A stretch of DNA of 64,000 nucleotides from Rhodococcoides kyotonense (GTDB taxonomy: Bacteria; Actinomycetota; Actinomycetes; Mycobacteriales; Mycobacteriaceae), in assembly GCF_001645385.1 (NCBI RefSeq), contig NZ_LVHI01000012.1, positions 224,404-288,403 of the forward strand, written 5' to 3'. A model generated the notes under the pieces. It did not search any database, had not been told where the DNA came from, and was given only the letters and a program-made list of their open reading frames with translations. Positions 19,242 to 29,277 of this stretch are shown here, piece by piece. The position numbers and the translations under genes are program-made. The stretch's first letter is position 1. Each line of letters begins with the position of its first letter.

Positions 19242-20105
19242 GTGCCCAGCAACGAGCAGCGGCGTGAGGCGGCGAAAAGGAAACTCGAGCGGCAGCTCGA
19301 ACGCCGTGCCGAGCGTGCGAAGAAGCGCAAGCAGCTGACGATCGCAGGATCCGTACTGGGCGTCGTCGTGGTGGTCGGAGCGGTCGCCGTGGTGTTCGCG
19401 TTGACCCGAGGCGGCGACGACGAGTCGGAGACCACCACCGCGTCCGCTACGCCGTCCTCGGACACGCTCATCGCCGACGGCCGGTCCGAGCCGCTGCCCG
19501 ACACCGTGACCTGCGCCTACCCTGCGTCGGCACAGCCCGCGGCCAAGGAGAACACTCCCCCGCGCACCGACGGCGTTCCGACGTCGGACGAACCGCTGAG
19601 CTACAGCATGGCGACGTCGCAGGGCAACATCGGCCTGACCCTGAACAACCCCAAGTCCCCGTGCACCGTGAACAGCTTCGTCTCCCTGGCCAATCAGGGC
19701 TACTTCGACGGCACCTCGTGCCACCGACTGACGACGAGCGCCTCGCTGAGCGTGCTCCAGTGCGGTGACCCGGCCGGTACCGGAATGGGCGGCCCCGGAT
19801 ACGAATTCGCCGACGAATTCCCCGCCGACCAGTTCGCCGAGGGTGACCCGGCAGCCGACGAACCGATCACGTACCCCCGTGGCACCATCGCGATGGCCAA
19901 TGCCGGACCCGGCACCAACGGCAGCCAGTTCTTCCTCGTGTACGGCGACTCGACGCTTCCTCCCGCGTACACAGTGTTCGGCACCATCGACGAGACGGGA
20001 CTGCAGACGTTGGACAAGATCGCAGCCGCAGGCGTGGAAGGCGGCGCCCAGGACGGCAAGCCCGCGCAGCCCGTGGACATCACGTCGATGGTGAGTGACC
20101 TGTGA
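19242..20105 (+). CDS. Membrane-anchored cyclophilin-type peptidyl-prolyl isomerase
   Basis: This 287-residue protein starts with a basic coiled segment of about 30 residues, then one membrane helix at about 32-54, a short linker and an external cyclophilin domain. The active-site region reads CHRL with His-Arg kept, and GTNGSQFFLVY carries the conserved Gln and Phe. Usual cyclophilin residues near the substrate pocket (FMIQGGD) are changed to LSVLQCGD. Four cysteines in the external part are shared with the next protein and could form disulfides. AGGAGG lies 8 bases before the GTG. It resembles Rv2582 (ppiB) by position and probably folds exported proteins, though activity is uncertain. Confidence 0.85.
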   Translation: MPSNEQRREAAKRKLERQLERRAERAKKRKQLTIAGSVLGVVVVVGAVAVVFALTRGGDDESETTTASATPSSDTLIADGRSEPLPDTVTCAYPASAQPAAKENTPPRTDGVPTSDEPLSYSMATSQGNIGLTLNNPKSPCTVNSFVSLANQGYFDGTSCHRLTTSASLSVLQCGDPAGTGMGGPGYEFADEFPADQFAEGDPAADEPITYPRGTIAMANAGPGTNGSQFFLVYGDSTLPPAYTVFGTIDETGLQTLDKIAAAGVEGGAQDGKPAQPVDITSMVSDL

Positions 20106-20908
20106 TGCGCCGTACCTCACCCGCAGTCCTCGCCGGCGCAGCCGCCGTCGCCCTTCTCGTGGCCGGCTGCTCGTCCGACGGTTCCGGCACCGCGTCGTCG
20201 ACGACGTCCGGGTCGGCCGGCTCGACCACCTCGGCCGCGCCGACGACGGAGCAGCAGCAGCTCGACCTCAGCCGGTTCGGCGCTCTGCCCGCTGTTCCGT
20301 CACCCGAGGCGTCGACGACGACGTGCGACTACCCGGAGGCGACGCCCGCCATCAAGGACAACACCCCACCGGCGACCGACGGGGTGTCGACGCAAGGCAC
20401 CGTCGACGTCGCAATCACGACGAGCCAAGGCCCGATTCAGCTGGTTCTCGACCGCGGCGAAGCTCCGTGCACCGTCAACAGTTTCACCAGTCTGGCGACG
20501 CAGAGCTACTTCGACGACACGACCTGCCACCGGCTGACCACCACGCCGGGACTCGAAGTTCTGCAGTGCGGTGACCCGTCGGGGCAGGGCAACCGCGGCC
20601 CGGGCTACGAGTTCGCGAACGAATACCCGACCACGGCATATCCCGTCGGAGATCCCGCGTCGTCGCAGCCGGTCGTGTACCCGCGTGGCACCGTCGCGAT
20701 GGCGAACGCCGGTCCGGACACGAACGGAAGCCAGTTCTTCCTCGTCTACGCGGATTCCGTGTTGCCGCCGCAGTACACCGTGTTCGGCACGATCTCCGAG
20801 GAAGGACTCGCCACGCTCGACAAGGTCGCAGCGGCGGGCGTCGCGACCCCCGGTGGAGACGGTGCGCCGAACGCCGAGGTCACGCTCGAGACGGTAGTCG
20901 CGCAGTAG
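20102..20908 (+). CDS. Lipoprotein cyclophilin-type peptidyl-prolyl isomerase
   Basis: The 268-residue protein has a lipoprotein signal peptide with lipobox LVAG-C near residue 23, a Ser/Thr-rich linker and a cyclophilin domain. It shares with the upstream protein the stretches CTVNSF, CHRLTTT, VLQCGDP and ANAGPDTNGSQFF, including the cysteines. It thus appears to be a tandem paralogue with a lipid anchor in place of a membrane helix. The GTG at 20102 overlaps the upstream TGA (GTGA); ATG at 20105 is an equally good start. It ends 6 bases before a conserved hairpin shared with the convergent rel gene. Confidence 0.85.
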   Translation: MMRRTSPAVLAGAAAVALLVAGCSSDGSGTASSTTSGSAGSTTSAAPTTEQQQLDLSRFGALPAVPSPEASTTTCDYPEATPAIKDNTPPATDGVSTQGTVDVAITTSQGPIQLVLDRGEAPCTVNSFTSLATQSYFDDTTCHRLTTTPGLEVLQCGDPSGQGNRGPGYEFANEYPTTAYPVGDPASSQPVVYPRGTVAMANAGPDTNGSQFFLVYADSVLPPQYTVFGTISEEGLATLDKVAAAGVATPGGDGAPNAEVTLETVVAQ

Positions 20909-20914
20909 CGCCAC

Positions 20915-20955
20915 GTGAGTGCGAATGTACAGCGGGCTGTACATTCGCCACTCAC
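20915..20955. terminator. Hairpin of the GTGAGTGCGAATG family between convergent genes
   Basis: Arms GTGAGTGCGAATGTACAG and CTGTACATTCGCCACTCAC pair over 18 bp with one bulged C and a 4-base loop. It lies between the stops of the lipoprotein cyclophilin gene and rel. No T run follows, so it may act as a bidirectional terminator or an RNA end-protecting structure. A second copy with the same outer arm is at 34632. Confidence 0.6.
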
Positions 20956-20971
20956 GGGCGGCGACGCCGCC

Positions 20972-23347
20972 TTACGCCGCCGACGTGAGTCGGTAGACGT
21001 CGTAGACGCCTTCGACGTTGCGTACGACGTTCAACACGTGGCCCAGGTGCTTCGGGTCACCCATTTCGAACGTGAACTTGCTGATCGCGACGCGATCGCC
21101 CGACGTCGCCACCGACGCCGACAGGATGTTGACCTTCTCGTCCGCCAACGCCTTCGTCACGTCGGACAGAAGCCGATGCCGGTCGAGCGCCTCGATCTGA
21201 ATCGCCACCAGGAACACCGACGACGCCGACGGAGCCCACTGCACGTCGATGAATCGTTCCGACTGCTCACCGAGCGACTTCGCGTTGGTGCAGTCGGTCC
21301 GGTGCACACTCACCGAACCTCCTCGCGTCACGAAGCCGAGAATCTCGTCACCCGGGACCGGGGTGCAGCACTTGGCGAGTTTGGCCACGACGCCCTCGGT
21401 ACCGGACACGAGCACGCCCGCATCGCCGACGTGACGCGGCCGCGTCGGAATGGTCGACGGCGTTGCCCTCTCGGCCAACTGCTCCTCGACGTCACCGACC
21501 CCGCCCAGGTGCGCGACGAGCCGCTGGACGACGTGTTGCGCGGACACGTGACTCTCGCCGACAGCCGTGTACAACGCCGACACGTCGACGTAGCGCAGTT
21601 CGTGAGCGATGGTCGACATCGACTCGGCATTCATCAACCGCTGCAACGGAAGACCGCCGCGGCGGACCTCCTTGGCGATCGCATCCTTGCCTGCTTCGAG
21701 TGCTTCCTCGCGGCGCTCCTTCGCGAACCACTGGCGGATCTTCGTCTTCGCGCGCGGCGAGACGACGAACCCCTGCCAGTCACGGCTCGGCCCGGCGTTG
21801 ACGGCCTTCGACGTGAAGACCTCGACGACCTCACCGTTGTCGAGCGTGCGTTCCAAGGCGACGAGTCTGCCGTTGACGCGGGCGCCGATACAACGGTGCC
21901 CGACCTCGGTGTGCACGGCGTACGCGAAGTCCACCGGACAGGACCCGGCGGGCAGCGTCACGACGTCGCCCTTCGGCGTGAAGACGAAGATCTCCTTGAC
22001 CGCGAGGTCGTAGCGCAATGATTCGAGGAACTCGCCCGGGTCGGCGGCTTCACGCTGCCAGTCGAGCAACTGACGCATCCACGCCATGTCGTCGACCTCG
22101 GCGTTGTCGCTGCCGTGCTTGCCGCGTGTCTCCTTGTAGCGCCAATGCGCGGCGATGCCGAACTCGGCCGTCCTGTGCATGTCGCGGGTGCGAATCTGCA
22201 CTTCGAGCGGCTTGCCCTCCGGACCGACGACGGTGGTGTGCAACGACTGGTAGACCCCGTACCGCGGCTGCGCGATGTAGTCCTTGAACCGGCCTGCCAT
22301 CGGCTGCCACAGCGAGTGCACGACGCCGACCGCGGCGTAACAGTCGCGAATTTCGTCGCACAGGATGCGAACGCCGACGAGATCGTGGATGTCGTCGAAG
22401 TCGCGCCCCTTGACGATCATCTTCTGGTAGATCGACCAGTAGTGCTTGGGACGCCCCTCGACCGCGGCACTGATGCGCGACGCGGACAGCGACGCGTTGA
22501 TCTCGGCACGCACCTTCTCGAGGTAGGTGTCCCTCGACGGCGCCCGATCTGCGACCAGGCGGACGATCTCGTCGTACTTCTTGGGGTGCAGGATCGCGAA
22601 CGCGAGGTCCTCGAGTTCCCACTTGACCGTCGCCATGCCGAGGCGATGCGCGAGCGGCGCGATGACCTCCAGCGTCTCCTTGGCCTTGCGCGCCTGCTTC
22701 TCCGGCGGCAGGAACCGCATCGTGCGCATGTTGTGCAACCGGTCGGCGACCTTGATGACGAGCACACGCGGGTCGCGGGCCATGGCGATGATCATCTTGC
22801 GGATGGTTTCGCCCTCGGCCGCGGACCCGAGAACGACCTTGTCCAGCTTGGTGACGCCGTCGACCAGGTGCGCGACCTCTTCGCCGAACTCGTCGGTCAG
22901 CTGAGTCAGCGAATACCCGGTGTCCTCGACGGTGTCGTGCAGCAGCGCGGCGACGAGCGTCGTCGTGTCCATGCCCAGCTCGGCGAGAATGTTCGCGACG
23001 GCGAGCGGATGGGTGATGTACGGATCGCCCGACTTGCGCATCTGCGTCGCATGCCGTTCGTCGGCGACGTCGTACGCCCGCTGCAGCAGCGCGAGATCGG
23101 CTTTCGGGTACAACTCCCGGTGCATGGACACCAGCGGCTCTAGCACCGGCTTGACCGCCGTGCTGCGTCCGGCCGTGATACGACGCGCCAGTCGCGCGCG
23201 GACTCGTCTCGACGCCGACGTCGGCACCGCGGGCGTGGTTCTACCGGTTGCCGCCCGAGACGGCGTGGCCTGCTGCTCCCCCGCGTCGTTCTGCTCGGTC
23301 TCCGGCCTGGATCGTTCTGGCACGGATCGGTCGACGGAACGGGTCAT
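20972..23347 (-). CDS. rel: Bifunctional (p)ppGpp synthetase/hydrolase
   Basis: This 791-residue long RelA/SpoT homologue controls the stringent response. It has an N-terminal HD hydrolase domain with HDTVED at 137-142, a synthetase domain including [12 protein letters not shown], then TGS (from [10 protein letters not shown]), a zinc/helical segment with CCTPVPGD, and a C-terminal ACT domain. RFKD (in [10 protein letters not shown]) matches the RxKD signature of bifunctional enzymes rather than the ExDD of RelA-only synthetases. An extra Ser/Thr/Arg-rich leader of about 60 residues precedes the HD domain. AGGAGG lies 7 bases before the ATG. It follows apt after 73 bases, as in Rv2583c-Rv2584c. 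Confidence 0.95.
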   Translation of the reverse strand: MTRSVDRSVPERSRPETEQNDAGEQQATPSRAATGRTTPAVPTSASRRVRARLARRITAGRSTAVKPVLEPLVSMHRELYPKADLALLQRAYDVADERHATQMRKSGDPYITHPLAVANILAELGMDTTTLVAALLHDTVEDTGYSLTQLTDEFGEEVAHLVDGVTKLDKVVLGSAAEGETIRKMIIAMARDPRVLVIKVADRLHNMRTMRFLPPEKQARKAKETLEVIAPLAHRLGMATVKWELEDLAFAILHPKKYDEIVRLVADRAPSRDTYLEKVRAEINASLSASRISAAVEGRPKHYWSIYQKMIVKGRDFDDIHDLVGVRILCDEIRDCYAAVGVVHSLWQPMAGRFKDYIAQPRYGVYQSLHTTVVGPEGKPLEVQIRTRDMHRTAEFGIAAHWRYKETRGKHGSDNAEVDDMAWMRQLLDWQREAADPGEFLESLRYDLAVKEIFVFTPKGDVVTLPAGSCPVDFAYAVHTEVGHRCIGARVNGRLVALERTLDNGEVVEVFTSKAVNAGPSRDWQGFVVSPRAKTKIRQWFAKERREEALEAGKDAIAKEVRRGGLPLQRLMNAESMSTIAHELRYVDVSALYTAVGESHVSAQHVVQRLVAHLGGVGDVEEQLAERATPSTIPTRPRHVGDAGVLVSGTEGVVAKLAKCCTPVPGDEILGFVTRGGSVSVHRTDCTNAKSLGEQSERFIDVQWAPSASSVFLVAIQIEALDRHRLLSDVTKALADEKVNILSASVATSGDRVAISKFTFEMGDPKHLGHVLNVVRNVEGVYDVYRLTSAA

Positions 23348-23420
23348 GTGATCGCCTCCTGCCGCGCTGTCTGCGTCGTGTCGCTCCCGCTTGGAACGCA
23401 GTATGGGACAACTTTAGTCC

Positions 23421-23975
23421 TCACACCTGCTTCAGGCAGGTGACCGGGTACCCCTCGCATCGCGAACGTCCACCGAGCGCAGCGATCTCGAGGACGACGG
23501 CGGCACCGACGATCTCGGCGCCGCGCCCTCGCAGCAGCTCCGCGGCCGCGGCGATGGTGCCACCGGTGGCCAGCACGTCGTCGACGACGAGAACACGGCG
23601 GCCCGAGACATCAATCGCCTCGGGGATCTCCAGTTCGGCTGCGCCGTATTCGAGTTCGTATCGCTGGGACACCACCGGCGGAGGAAGCTTGCCCGCTTTG
23701 CGCATGGCCAGAACTCCCGAACCGAGTGCCAACGCCACGCCTGCCCCGAGCAGGAATCCGCGGGCGTCGATACCGGCGACGAGATCGGTGCCCTCGCCCG
23801 CGACGGCCAGCTCGTCGATGACGGATGAAAGACCGACGGCGTCGGCGAACACCGGGGTCAGATCGGCGAAACGCACACCCGCGGTCGGGAAGTCGTCCGC
23901 CCACCGTACGAGTCGGTCGATGTTCTTCGACGCCGTGCTCTCGGTCGTCACGGACGGGTCGCTGTGTCTACTCAC
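23421..23975 (-). CDS. apt: Adenine phosphoribosyltransferase
   Basis: This 184-residue type I phosphoribosyltransferase converts adenine and PRPP to AMP in purine salvage. The PRPP-binding motif VLVVDDVLATGGT is at residues 128-140, and the usual ARGFLLG segment is at 71-77. GTG at 23975 is chosen because it overlaps the stop of the upstream gene (GTGA) and has AGGTGG upstream; another GTG at 23951 lacks a ribosome site. It is part of the secD-secF-lipoprotein-apt-rel run, so salvage and ppGpp genes are probably cotranscribed. Confidence 0.93.
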   Translation of the reverse strand: MSRHSDPSVTTESTASKNIDRLVRWADDFPTAGVRFADLTPVFADAVGLSSVIDELAVAGEGTDLVAGIDARGFLLGAGVALALGSGVLAMRKAGKLPPPVVSQRYELEYGAAELEIPEAIDVSGRRVLVVDDVLATGGTIAAAAELLRGRGAEIVGAAVVLEIAALGGRSRCEGYPVTCLKQV

Positions 23976-25684
23976 CGATGAAGTATCCACCTGTCCATGT
24001 TCCAGCCGATACCCGCGGCCGTCGGATCGACGACGACGTTGCCCATACCGTCGGCCACGGCCGCGGTTCGCGGGGCCGAGAACAGTGGCAACGACGGCAT
24101 GTCGTTCCACAGAATGTTCTCGCCCTCGGTAGACAGCGCGAGACGCGAGGCATCCGAGGTTTCCACGGACAGTTGGTCGACGATCGCGTCGATACGACCG
24201 TTCGCGTAGCCGCCGACGTTGCTGCCCGCACCGCTGTGCAGACTGTCGTGGGCAGTCGCGTCGGACACCGAACCCGCGGCACCGGACGCCGACGCCGTGG
24301 AGCCGAGAATCGCGTCCACCTCGCCCGTTCGGAGTGCCGTCGGCGAGAACTGCGGTGAACCCGCGTCCTGCACCGTGATTCCGGCCGGTGCGCACGCGGC
24401 CGCGATGTCCGCGACGATCTGGGCGCGACGCGAATCCGGCGCGAGGTATCCGATACGGACGGTGAGGCCGTCGATGCCTGCACCGGCGAGTTCGGCCATC
24501 GCCGTGGCGATGTCGGGCTGACGGAACCGGTTCGCCGCCGTCGCCGCCACCGGCGCGTACAGCAGATCGTCGACGCGAACGAGACGCGAATCGACGACGC
24601 CCGACCCGACACCGGTCGTCTCGTCGAAACCGGGGTGACCGTAGCTGTCGAACAAGGACTGTCGCGGCGTGCACAGCGCGATCGCCCGGCGCGCAGCCGA
24701 CGGGGCGAGTGCACCGCTCGTCGCGAACGTCAGTTGCTCGATGCCGGTGGACGGATAGTCGGTACGTGCGAACCCGTCCGCCGGGACGTCGTTACCCGCC
24801 CCGTGGTCGATGACTTCCAGTTCGCCGTCACCGGCACGAGACTGAATGTCGGTTCCCTTGGGCCACACGACTATTCGATCGGTGGACGGGGCGATGCCCC
24901 ACCACTTGTCGTTGGCGACGAGTACGAGACCGCCGTCCGCGGTGTAGGAATCGACCCGATACGGACCGTTCGACGGCAGCAACGACGTGTCGACCGAGCC
25001 GGGCGTCAGATTCCACCCGGTGTTCCAGAATTCGGCGATGCGGCCGACGACGTCGAGGTCGTCCGACGCGATCGGCGCGACGACGTCGGGAACGCCTGCC
25101 ACCCGGGCTGCGACATGGGCGGGGAGAATGTCGGTGGCGCCGAACAGATTTCGCCAGTCCGAGTACGAGCGCCCGGCCCGGAACGTGACCGTGGCTTCCT
25201 TGGCTCCCGCGCTGCAGGCGACCTGATCGATGTCCTTGTACCCGGCCGTCGACGCCGCGTCGAACAGTGGCAGATCGTTCTCGCCCGCCACGAAGCGGCC
25301 GCTGTTGGCAGCCCATGTCAGCACGAGATCGTCGCACGTCATCGGAACCCCGTCGGAGTACACGGCCTGTGGCGCGATCACGTACCGCACCGTCAGCACG
25401 TCGCCGGGCACGACGGCCGCACTGCCGATGTCGTTGTCCGCCAGCGCTTCTCCCTCCGGCCCCAGATAGCTGAACCCGGTCTGCACCCGCGGGAACGCTT
25501 GTCGCGCACCCGATGCCGCGCCGTCGACGGTGTTCGCGTTGTACGTCGAGACGACGTTGTCGAGCGCGTACCCGATGGACGGAACCTGGTCCTCGGCTGC
25601 CGAACAGCCCGCTACGACCGATGCCGTGACGACGGCAGCCACCGCTGCCGTCGTCGTGCGCACTACCCCGATCCGTGCGTGCAT
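23972..25684 (-). CDS. Peptide-type ABC transporter substrate-binding lipoprotein
   Basis: This 570-residue protein has a lipoprotein signal peptide (lipobox VVAG-C near residue 27) and the family 5 extracellular solute-binding fold typical of oligopeptide or dipeptide binding proteins. No permease or ATPase genes lie nearby, so it is an orphan component or works with distant partners. Its conserved place directly after secF, as in Rv2585c, hints at a link to protein export or recycling of released peptides. ATG at 25684 overlaps the secF stop (TGATG) and has AAGAGG upstream. Confidence 0.85.
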   Translation of the reverse strand: MHARIGVVRTTTAAVAAVVTASVVAGCSAAEDQVPSIGYALDNVVSTYNANTVDGAASGARQAFPRVQTGFSYLGPEGEALADNDIGSAAVVPGDVLTVRYVIAPQAVYSDGVPMTCDDLVLTWAANSGRFVAGENDLPLFDAASTAGYKDIDQVACSAGAKEATVTFRAGRSYSDWRNLFGATDILPAHVAARVAGVPDVVAPIASDDLDVVGRIAEFWNTGWNLTPGSVDTSLLPSNGPYRVDSYTADGGLVLVANDKWWGIAPSTDRIVVWPKGTDIQSRAGDGELEVIDHGAGNDVPADGFARTDYPSTGIEQLTFATSGALAPSAARRAIALCTPRQSLFDSYGHPGFDETTGVGSGVVDSRLVRVDDLLYAPVAATAANRFRQPDIATAMAELAGAGIDGLTVRIGYLAPDSRRAQIVADIAAACAPAGITVQDAGSPQFSPTALRTGEVDAILGSTASASGAAGSVSDATAHDSLHSGAGSNVGGYANGRIDAIVDQLSVETSDASRLALSTEGENILWNDMPSLPLFSAPRTAAVADGMGNVVVDPTAAGIGWNMDRWILHR

Positions 25685-26871
25685 CAACGCCTCTTCTTGT
25701 TCCGCTTTCCGGTCGGCCGCGAACCGGGCGTCGGAGTCACCGACGCGGGAGCCTTGGACGCGACGGCGACGGCAGGCGTGGCTCCCCCGCCGCGCTGGGC
25801 CGCCTCGGCGCGCTTGGCCAACACCTTCCTGGTGTGCGCTGCGACCGGACCCCACTTCTCCTTGAGCGTGACGAGCAGCGGCGTCGCGAAGAAGATCGAC
25901 GAGTACGCGCCGACGATCATGCCGACGAGCTGGACGAGGGCCAGGTCCTTCAGCGTTCCGACGCCGAGCAGCCACACCGCCACGATCATCAACGCCAGCA
26001 CCGGAAGCACACCGATGACGGTCGTGTTGATCGACCTCATCAACGTCTGGTTGACCGCCAGGTTGGCCTGCTCGGCGTACGTCTTGCGGTTCAGGTGCAG
26101 GATGCCGCGAGTGTTCTCCTCGACCTTGTCGAACACGACGACGGAGTCGTAGAGCGAGAAACCGAGGATCGTGAGCAGACCGATGACCGTCGCCGGAGTC
26201 ACCTCGAATCCGACGAGCGAGTAGACACCGGCTGTGACCAACAGGTCGAACCCGAGCGCGGCGAGCGCCGCCAACGCCATGTCCCGTTCGTAGCGTATCG
26301 AGATGTAGATACTGACGATCACCAGGAACACCACGAGCGCGATCAACGCCTTCTGCGTGATCTGCCCACCCCACGTCTCACTCACGTCGGACACGCTGAT
26401 CGCGTTCGGCGTGGCGGTTCCGCTGCCGTCGACGGGCTGGAACGCGTCGAACAAGGCAGTCTTCACGCTGTCGACCTGGCCTGCGTCGAGGGCCTCGGAC
26501 CGCACCTGCACGGTGGCCGCGGCGCCGGAACCGACGGTCTGCACCGACACCGGCTCGAATCCGAGCGTGTCGGAGAAGACGGTCTCGACCTGCTCGGTGC
26601 TGACATTGTCGGCGGCCGGGAGCTGGATCCTCGTTCCACCCTCGAAGTCGATGCCGAGCGTGAAGCCGCGGAAGACCATGCTCAGCAGGCAGATCAAGAC
26701 GATCGCACCGGTCAGCAGGTAGTAGAAGCGCCGGCGTCCGACGACCTCGAACGCACCGGTACCGGTGTAGAGGCGATTCAGCCAACCATGATGCGGCTGA
26801 GCGTCCTGTGCGACGTCGGCGTCCTTCACGAGCGTCGAACCTTCGACGTCGCTGCGGGGAGAATCGGACAT
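25684..26871 (-). CDS. secF: Protein translocase subunit SecF
   Basis: This 395-residue membrane protein of the RND superfamily works with SecD to pull preproteins across the membrane using the proton gradient. It has a first membrane helix near 50-70, an external domain beginning FEGGTRIQLP, and five C-terminal helices with the GFSLYDSVVVFD signature. A Lys/Arg-rich tail of about 30 residues ends in KRNKKRR. ATG at 26871 follows AAGGGGG by 6 bases and lies one base after the secD stop, so the two are tightly coupled. Confidence 0.94.
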   Translation of the reverse strand: MSDSPRSDVEGSTLVKDADVAQDAQPHHGWLNRLYTGTGAFEVVGRRRFYYLLTGAIVLICLLSMVFRGFTLGIDFEGGTRIQLPAADNVSTEQVETVFSDTLGFEPVSVQTVGSGAAATVQVRSEALDAGQVDSVKTALFDAFQPVDGSGTATPNAISVSDVSETWGGQITQKALIALVVFLVIVSIYISIRYERDMALAALAALGFDLLVTAGVYSLVGFEVTPATVIGLLTILGFSLYDSVVVFDKVEENTRGILHLNRKTYAEQANLAVNQTLMRSINTTVIGVLPVLALMIVAVWLLGVGTLKDLALVQLVGMIVGAYSSIFFATPLLVTLKEKWGPVAAHTRKVLAKRAEAAQRGGGATPAVAVASKAPASVTPTPGSRPTGKRNKKRR

Positions 26872-26872
26872 G

Positions 26873-28600
26873 TCATGCCCCCTTGGTCGGCGCGGCGGCC
26901 GCAGTGTCGGGCTTCGGTCGCGCGGCCGCACGTTTGCGTTCCTGCGCGATCTCGGCGACGGCGCCGAGGCCGTTGACCCCGGGCTTGGACCAGAACGTGG
27001 ACTTGGACGCCAGGTAGACGAGCGGCCACGTGACGAGAACGACGACCACGACGTCGAGGATCGTCGTCAGGCCGAGGGTGAACGCGAATCCACGCACCTG
27101 GCCGACGGCGAGCACGTACAGCACAGCGGCGGCGATGAAGCTGACCGCGTTACCGGACAGGATCGTCTTGCGGGCGCGAGCCCATCCTCGCGGAACGGCG
27201 GACCGGAAGCTGCGTCCCTCGCGAATCTCGTCCTTGATGCGTTCGAAGAACACCACGAACGAGTCGGCGGTCATACCGATGCCGATGATCAGACCGGCGA
27301 TACCTGCCAGGTCGAGGGTGAAGTTGATCCACCGACCGAGCAGTACCAGGATGCCGTAGACCATCAACCCGGCCAGGACCAGTGACAACGCCGTCAGCAG
27401 TCCGAGCGCCCGGTAGTAGATCAGGCAGTACACCAGCACGAGGGCCAGACCGATCGCGCCCGCGATGAGGCCCGCCTCGAGCGATGCGAGGCCGAGAGTC
27501 GCGGACACCGTTTCGGCTTCCGACGACGCGAACGACAGCGGCAACGATCCGTACTTCAGGGTGTTCGCCAACTCGGCCGCGGACTGGGCGGTGAACTGCC
27601 CCGTGATCGACGTCGCGCTGCCGGCGGGCGTCGCGCCCTGGATCTGCGGGGCGCTGACGACCTTGGAGTCGAGCGTGAACGCGGCCTGACTACCGATGTT
27701 GGCACCGGTGAACTGTGCCCACGTGGTGCTTCCTTCGGAGTCGAAACTCAAACTGACCTCGTGACGCGACTGCTGGGTGTTGAAACCCGACGTCGCATCC
27801 GCGATCTGCTGTCCGTCGATGATGCTCGGGCCGAGGATGTAGACCGCGGTACCGTCCGTGGAGCACGCGACGAGGGGCAGCGCCGGGTCGTCGTTACCCT
27901 GCAGCGGGTCGGGCGCGTTGCAGTCGATCGTCGCGGCCGCAGTCTGCTGAACCTGAGGGTCTTCGCTCTGCCGCGAGGCTTTGGCCTCGGCGATCTGTGC
28001 GGCGGCCTGCTCGCTCTCGGTGCCTTCGGTCGCGGGCTCCTCGGACGACGTGGTGTCCGCAGCGGGGGCTTCGGGAGAGGGAGTCGGGTCGACTGCGCTC
28101 GGGTCCTGAGCCGGGAACGGGCGTCCCTGCGGGACCGAATCGCCTGCAGGTGCCGGTGCCTCGGTTGTCGGCGCGGCCGGAGCCGGCGTCTCGGTCGCAG
28201 GCGCCTGCGCGCCGGCCGACGGCTGCAAGGCGCTCTGGACGGGCCGAATGAACAGACGTGCCGTCTGTCCGAGCGATCGAGCCTGCGAGCTGTCGTCGCC
28301 GGGAACCGTGATGACCAGGTTGTCGCCGTCGATGACGACCTCGGACCCCGAGACGCCGAGACCGTTGACGCGCGTCTCGATGATCTGCTGAGCCTGCTTC
28401 AAGCTGTCCTGGCTCGGCGCGCTGCCGTCAGGGGTTCGTGCGGTCAAGGTGACGCGCGTGCCGCCCTGCAGGTCGATGCCCAGTTTGGGACTCGGCGACT
28501 TGTCTCCGGTGAAGAAGACCAGTGCATACACGGCAGCCATCAGAACCGCGAACACGGCTAGATAGCGACCTGGATGCACCGATCCGCTGGAAGGTGCCAC
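26873..28600 (-). CDS. secD: Protein translocase subunit SecD
   Basis: This 575-residue RND-superfamily protein is the partner of SecF. The first membrane helix is at about 11-31, the [11 protein letters not shown] signature follows, and five helices lie at the C-terminus with [26 protein letters not shown] Pro/Ala/Thr-rich insertion of about 90 residues (about 130-220) interrupts the periplasmic P1 domain, as in other actinobacterial SecD proteins. GTG at 28600 follows GAGGAG by 11 bases. The run yajC-secD-secF matches Rv2586c-Rv2588c. Confidence 0.94.
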   Translation of the reverse strand: MAPSSGSVHPGRYLAVFAVLMAAVYALVFFTGDKSPSPKLGIDLQGGTRVTLTARTPDGSAPSQDSLKQAQQIIETRVNGLGVSGSEVVIDGDNLVITVPGDDSSQARSLGQTARLFIRPVQSALQPSAGAQAPATETPAPAAPTTEAPAPAGDSVPQGRPFPAQDPSAVDPTPSPEAPAADTTSSEEPATEGTESEQAAAQIAEAKASRQSEDPQVQQTAAATIDCNAPDPLQGNDDPALPLVACSTDGTAVYILGPSIIDGQQIADATSGFNTQQSRHEVSLSFDSEGSTTWAQFTGANIGSQAAFTLDSKVVSAPQIQGATPAGSATSITGQFTAQSAAELANTLKYGSLPLSFASSEAETVSATLGLASLEAGLIAGAIGLALVLVYCLIYYRALGLLTALSLVLAGLMVYGILVLLGRWINFTLDLAGIAGLIIGIGMTADSFVVFFERIKDEIREGRSFRSAVPRGWARARKTILSGNAVSFIAAAVLYVLAVGQVRGFAFTLGLTTILDVVVVVLVTWPLVYLASKSTFWSKPGVNGLGAVAEIAQERKRAAARPKPDTAAAAPTKGA

Positions 28601-28722
28601 GGTGTGTGATTCTCCTCTGGGCTTTCGGACGGCATGCTGGGTCGGACGAGGGGGACGCGTTCCCCGGCACGCGAAACCGCTGCCGGATCAGGTCCGACAG
28701 CGGCGACGGTGCTGGGCCGAGG

Positions 28723-29118
28723 TCACTCCTTGTCGAGGCGACGCGTGGTCTGCGAGGTGGTTTCGTCTGCGGGAGCCTGGGGTGCCGGCTTCTCGAGCGA
28801 CGGAGTGGAGCCACCGATGCCGGACAGGTCGTCGGGCGCGGAGAATTCCTCGTCGCCCTCGGTGTCGGCGGGAAGAACTTCGCGGACGACGGCGCGCGAC
28901 CACGTGGTGACGATGCCGTCGGCGATTTCGAGGTCGACGGTGTCGTCCTCGACGAGCACGACACGTGCGTACAGCCCGGCGGTGGTGACGACCTCGTCGC
29001 CGATCTTCAGCGAATCCTGCAGCGCCTGCGTGTCGGCCATGATTTTCTTCTGCTTGCGGACGTTCAGGAACATCGGTACGAGCAGGGCCACGATCAGGAG
29101 CGGGAAGAGCAGTTCCAT
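28723..29118 (-). CDS. yajC: Preprotein translocase subunit YajC
   Basis: This 131-residue protein has one N-terminal membrane helix (about 2-18) followed by the YajC core with KIGDEVVTTAGLYARV and a disordered acidic tail. YajC associates with SecD-SecF. ATG at 29118 starts MELLFPLLIV, the family's usual start; no strong ribosome site is seen. The gap to secD is 122 bases and contains no other gene, so they may still share a transcript. Confidence 0.92.
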   Translation of the reverse strand: MELLFPLLIVALLVPMFLNVRKQKKIMADTQALQDSLKIGDEVVTTAGLYARVVLVEDDTVDLEIADGIVTTWSRAVVREVLPADTEGDEEFSAPDDLSGIGGSTPSLEKPAPQAPADETTSQTTRRLDKE

Positions 29119-29277
29119 CTTTACGTCAGTCCTCGAAGTTTCGTAGTACGGGGTGTTCGGAAAGTCATCGGTACGTGCGGTGCGCACGCTCGAACTCCGC
29201 AGCGGAGTCCGTGCATGGCCCCCAGTGTGCCATTACCGGGGTCGTCCACTGCTCGGCTCCCACCGATTATCAGCAGA

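Noticed and set aside
23425..23441. ACCTGC-TTCAG-GCAGGT inverted repeat at the apt stop as a terminator
   Set aside because: Only 6 bp, inside the coding end, with no T run; rel follows closely and is probably cotranscribed.
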